A stretch of 8,859 nucleotides of DNA from Alphaproteobacteria bacterium (GTDB lineage Bacteria > Pseudomonadota > Alphaproteobacteria > Rhizobiales > Xanthobacteraceae), in contig VAZS01000039.1 in the NCBI GenBank assembly GCA_005884855.1, positions 1 to 8,859 of the forward strand, in the 5' to 3' direction. Positions 6,015 to 8,859 of the stretch are shown here, piece after piece (within the stretch, counting starts at the first letter, position 1; every line of letters starts with the position of its first letter). Below the pieces are notes generated by a model that did not search any database, was not told where the DNA came from, and saw only the letters and a list, made by a program, of their open reading frames with translations. Position numbers and translations under genes: made by a program.

Positions 6015-7649
6015 ATGAGATATTTTGGGAGAAGGACAGGTCCTGCGACCAAGGCCCGTTTTCTGATGATGAGCAGCGCGGTGGCGCTGATTGCGGCTTC
6101 AGTGACGGTTGCCACCCCCGCAGTCGCGGACGATGCCACCGCACAAAGGTGGATAGATAGCGAGTTTCAGCCTTCGACCTTGTCCAAGGCCGATCAGTTG
6201 AAGGAACTGCAGTGGTTTGAAAAGGCGGCTCAGCCTTTCAAGGGAATGGAGATCAACGTCGTCTCGGAAACGATCACGACGCACGAATATGAAGCCAGGA
6301 CGCTGGCCAAGGCCTTCAGCGAACTTACCGGCATCAAGATCAGGCACGACGTCATCCAGGAAGGCGACGTGGTTGAAAAGCTGCAGACCCAGATGCAATC
6401 CGGCAAGAACGTCTATGACGGCTGGATCAACGACTCCGATCTGATCGGCACCCACTTCCGCTATGGCCAGACGATCGTTCTGTCTGACTACATGACGGGA
6501 GAGGGCAAGGACGTCACCGATCCGATGCTCGACGTCAACGACTTCATCGGCAAGTCCTTCACCACCGCTCCGGACGGGAAACTCTATCAGCTTCCCGATA
6601 TCAACGGCGTCAAGGTCTATGGCCACATGGACTACGGCAAGAAGGATCCCTCGCTGGGATGGCGATTCACCGACGCGTGGTTGTCGATGGCTGGCAACGG
6701 CGACAAAGGCATCCCGAACGGTCTGCCCGTCGACGAGTGGGGCATTCGCATGGAAGGCTGCCGTCCGGTCGGCTCGTCCGTCGAACGTGGCGGCGACACC
6801 AACGGTCCGGCGGCGGTCTATTCGATCGTCAAATATCTCGATTGGCTGAAGAAGTATGCTCCTCCGCAGGCGCAAGGCATGACCTTCTCCGAGGCAGGCC
6901 CGGTGCCCGCGCAAGGCAATATCGCCCAGCAGATCTTCTGGTACACCGCCTTCACTGCCGACATGGTGAAGCCGGGCCCGGTCGTGAATGCCGATGGCAC
7001 GCCGAAATGGCGGATGGCGCCATCGCCGCACGGCTCTTACTGGAAGGAAGGCATGAAGCTTGGCTATCAGGACGCGGGTTCGGCAACGCTGCTGAAATCC
7101 ACGCCGCCCGACCGCCGCAAGGCGGCCTGGCTTTATCTGCAGTTCATCGTCTCCAAGACGGTGAGCTTGAAGAAGAGCCATGTCGGTCTCACCTTCATTC
7201 GTGAGTCCGATATCTGGGACAAGTCGTTCACCGAGCGCGCGCCGAAGCTCGGCGGTCTGATCGAGTTCTACCGTTCGCCCGCGCGCGTGCAGTGGACCCC
7301 GACCGGCAACAACGTGCCGGACTATCCCAAGCTGGCGCAGTTGTGGTGGCAGAACATCGGCGATGCTTCGTCGGGTTCGAAGACGCCGCAGGCTGCGATG
7401 GACGCCTTGGCGGCAGCTCAGGACTCGGTGATGGAGCGCATCGAGAAGTCGGGCGTGCAGGGCGCCTGCGGACCGAAGCTCAACAAAAAGGAAAAGCCTG
7501 AGTTCTGGTTCGCCAAAGCTGAAAAGGACAAGACCATCGCGCCCCAGCGCAAGCTGGCCAACGAAAAGCCGAAGGGCGAAACCATCGACTACGACGCGCT
7601 GATCAAGTCGTGGCCGGCCACGCCTCCCAAGCGCGCTTCGTTGAACTGA
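6015..7649 (+). CDS. glpV: Periplasmic glycerol-binding protein of the ABC transporter
   Basis: Extracytoplasmic solute-binding protein that delivers substrate (probably glycerol) to GlpP/GlpQ. A Sec signal peptide is clear: basic residues up to R15, a hydrophobic core at 16-33, and cleavage after AVA (36-38). The first beta strand of the binding fold begins only near residue 78 (MEINVVSE), so about 40 residues of helical sequence come before it. The total, 544 aa, is some 100 residues longer than UgpB/MalE relatives. The last 55 residues are lysine- and proline-rich. Only two cysteines remain in the mature protein, C249 and C485, a possible disulfide pair. The start has GGAGG at 6004-6008; ATG 6015 gives a 6-base spacing, while ATG 6012 gives only 3. 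Last gene of the operon. Confidence 0.9.
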   Translation: MRYFGRRTGPATKARFLMMSSAVALIAASVTVATPAVADDATAQRWIDSEFQPSTLSKADQLKELQWFEKAAQPFKGMEINVVSETITTHEYEARTLAKAFSELTGIKIRHDVIQEGDVVEKLQTQMQSGKNVYDGWINDSDLIGTHFRYGQTIVLSDYMTGEGKDVTDPMLDVNDFIGKSFTTAPDGKLYQLPDINGVKVYGHMDYGKKDPSLGWRFTDAWLSMAGNGDKGIPNGLPVDEWGIRMEGCRPVGSSVERGGDTNGPAAVYSIVKYLDWLKKYAPPQAQGMTFSEAGPVPAQGNIAQQIFWYTAFTADMVKPGPVVNADGTPKWRMAPSPHGSYWKEGMKLGYQDAGSATLLKSTPPDRRKAAWLYLQFIVSKTVSLKKSHVGLTFIRESDIWDKSFTERAPKLGGLIEFYRSPARVQWTPTGNNVPDYPKLAQLWWQNIGDASSGSKTPQAAMDALAAAQDSVMERIEKSGVQGACGPKLNKKEKPEFWFAKAEKDKTIAPQRKLANEKPKGETIDYDALIKSWPATPPKRASLN

Positions 7650-7670
7650 GCGGTTCAGCATCGTCGTCAA

Positions 7671-7790
7671 CCTCGCCCCGCTTGCGGGGAGAGGTCGGCG
7701 CGAAGCGCCGGGTGAGGGGGGCTATCCGATAGCGCGAGTCTGTCGATAGTCCCCCTCATCCTAACCCTCTCCCCGCACGCGGGGAGAGGG
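7671..7790. repeat. Composite intergenic palindromic element (120 bp)
   Basis: A mosaic of inverted repeats fills most of the gap between the convergent glpV and nemA-like genes. In order: CCCCGC/GCGGGG with outer CCTC/GAGG (7671-7694); CGGCGC-GAA-GCGCCG (7696-7710); GCTATC-C-GATAGC (7721-7733); and a perfect 12-bp arm pair CCCTCTCCCCGC / GCGGGGAGAGGG around AC (7765-7790). A longer pairing joins 7712-7726 with 7745-7759 at two mismatches. The end units resemble each other, so the whole can fold on itself. Elements of this style are dispersed in many Hyphomicrobiales genomes. It could limit read-through from both sides, but it has no T tracts. Confidence 0.85.
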
Positions 7791-7807
7791 AGCACACGGT
7801 GCGCTTC

Positions 7808-8859
7808 CTATTGCGCCGCCAGCGCGTCCGCCTCTCCGAGCACCGGATAATCGGTGTACCCCTTTGCACCACCGCCATAAAAGGTCGCCTTATCGAACGC
7901 GTTCAGCGGCGCGCCGCGCTTGAAACGCTCGACCAGGTCCGGATTGGAGATGAACAGCTTGCCGAACGCAATCAGATCGGCCTCGTTCGCCGCAAGCGCT
8001 TTGTTGGCGAGGGTGAGATCATAGCCGTTGTTGGCGATGTAGGCGCCTTTGAAACGCTTGCGCAACGAGCCGTAGTCGAATGGGGCAATATCGCGCGGTC
8101 CGCCGGTCGCACCTTCGATGACATGGATAAACATCAGCTTCAGCGCATTCAGACGATCGACGATATAATCGAACAGCGGCTGCGGATTGCTGTCGGATAT
8201 ATCATTGGACGGCGTCACCGGCGAAATCCGAATGCCTGTTCGCTCCGCCCCGGCTTCGGCAGCCACCGCCTTGGCGACTTCCAGCATCAGCCTTGCGCGG
8301 TTTTCAATCGATCCGCCATAGATATCGGCGCGCTTGTTGGCGCCGTCTTTTGCGAACTGATCCAGCAGATAGCCGTTGGCGCCGTGAATTTCGACGCCGT
8401 CAAAACCCGCCTCCATCGCGTTCGCCGCGCCGCGCCTGAATCCTTCGACGATGCCGGGGATTTCCTCCAGCGTCAGGGCCCGCGGCTCGCTGATATCGGT
8501 GAATACGCCGCCGACGAAGGTCTTGCCTTTGGCGCGGATCGGCGACGGTCCAACGGGAGCGCCATTATTCGGCTGCAGGGAAGTGTGCGAAATGCGCCCG
8601 ACGTGCCAGATCTGAATGAAGATGCGTCCGCCGCGCGCGTGCACGCGCTCCGTCACCTTGCGCCAGCCGGCCACCTGCTCCCTGGAAAAGATACCGGGCG
8701 TGTCCTGGTAACCTTGGCCCTGCTGCGAGATCTGGCTCGCCTCGGTGATCAACAGACCGGCGGAGGCGCGCTGGCCGTAATACTCCACCGCCAACGGGCT
8801 CGGCACCATGCCGGCGACCGCGCGATTGCGCGTCAGCGGCGCCATCACCAACCGATTTG
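7808..8859 (-). CDS. nemA: Old Yellow Enzyme family FMN oxidoreductase (5' end missing)
   Basis: NAD(P)H-dependent flavin oxidoreductase of the NemA/PETN-reductase group, which reduces activated alkenes such as N-ethylmaleimide and related electrophiles in the cytoplasm. The stop TAG is at 7810-7808. The frame stays open to the window edge, and the edge codons read NRLVMAPLTR, the classic N-terminal block, so roughly 10-20 codons are missing. Counting from the M just after that N-R-L position (codon 8851-8849), visible blocks are QIWHVGR (80-86) and HGANGYLLDQF (156-166) with the substrate-binding pair H156/N159 and the proton donor Y161. They continue with YGGSIENR (178-185), ANNGYD (273-278) and AFGKLFISNPDL (295-306). 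It is convergent to the glp operon, separated by the palindromic element, and has no evident link to glycerol use. Confidence 0.9.
   Translation of the reverse strand, partial: NRLVMAPLTRNRAVAGMVPSPLAVEYYGQRASAGLLITEASQISQQGQGYQDTPGIFSREQVAGWRKVTERVHARGGRIFIQIWHVGRISHTSLQPNNGAPVGPSPIRAKGKTFVGGVFTDISEPRALTLEEIPGIVEGFRRGAANAMEAGFDGVEIHGANGYLLDQFAKDGANKRADIYGGSIENRARLMLEVAKAVAAEAGAERTGIRISPVTPSNDISDSNPQPLFDYIVDRLNALKLMFIHVIEGATGGPRDIAPFDYGSLRKRFKGAYIANNGYDLTLANKALAANEADLIAFGKLFISNPDLVERFKRGAPLNAFDKATFYGGGAKGYTDYPVLGEADALAAQ

Noticed and set aside
6015..6130. Twin-arginine (Tat) signal in GlpV because of the RR at residues 6-7
   Set aside because: The residues after RR (TGPATK) do not match the S-RR-x-F-L-K pattern, and an ordinary Sec signal with an AVA cleavage site explains the N-terminus.
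7642..7657. Small inverted repeat TGAAC/GTTCA around the glpV stop codon
   Set aside because: Only five base pairs, AT-containing and with no T tract. It is too weak to call a terminator, and the large palindrome next to it is the more likely 3' structure.
6099..7670. Long open frame (about 523 codons) on the minus strand across glpV
   Set aside because: It mirrors the codon phase of a GC-rich real gene. The translation is Arg/Leu-rich without recognisable motifs, and its start directly abuts GAGG with no usable spacing. glpV on the plus strand is certain.

Overview
The window holds a glycerol / glycerol-3-phosphate catabolic operon of an alphaproteobacterium. The best fit is the Bradyrhizobium/Rhodopseudomonas side of the Hyphomicrobiales. 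This rests on the high-GC sequence, the rhizobial-type glycerol ABC transporter gene order, and a composite GC-rich intergenic palindrome of a style common in that group. No sequence search was run, so the genus is an inference.

Layout. Bases 1-34 carry what looks like the first 11 codons of a divergent minus-strand gene. Bases 35-172 are a shared promoter region with three CTTTCG half-sites, a plausible operator for a DeoR-type (GlpR-like) repressor. Bases 173-7649 form a plus-strand operon: glpD (FAD glycerol-3-phosphate dehydrogenase), glpS and glpT (two ATPases), glpP and glpQ (two permeases), glpU (small DUF2160-type membrane protein) and glpV (periplasmic binding protein). The first six genes are joined by 4-base overlaps (or a 1-base overlap if glpP starts at its ATG) or by 10-base gaps. 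Only glpV is set apart, by 68 bases holding a strong hairpin with no T tract. A 120-bp mosaic of nested palindromes (7671-7790) separates glpV from a convergent Old Yellow Enzyme gene (nemA-like, minus strand) that runs off the right edge.

Working together. GlpV should capture glycerol (or a close polyol) in the periplasm. GlpP/GlpQ form the membrane channel, GlpS/GlpT power it, and GlpU is an accessory membrane protein of unknown role. After phosphorylation by a glycerol kinase, GlpD oxidises glycerol-3-phosphate to dihydroxyacetone phosphate and passes electrons to the quinone pool. No glycerol kinase gene is in the window, so it must lie elsewhere.

Most interesting point. The two ATPases are degenerate in complementary ways. 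GlpS keeps a perfect LSGGQ signature but lacks the switch histidine. GlpT keeps the histidine but has a ruined signature (LTADAKQ). In a head-to-tail dimer both defects fall in the same composite ATP site, leaving one canonical and one degenerate site. That arrangement is well known in heterodimeric ABC exporters but unusual for a MalK-type importer.
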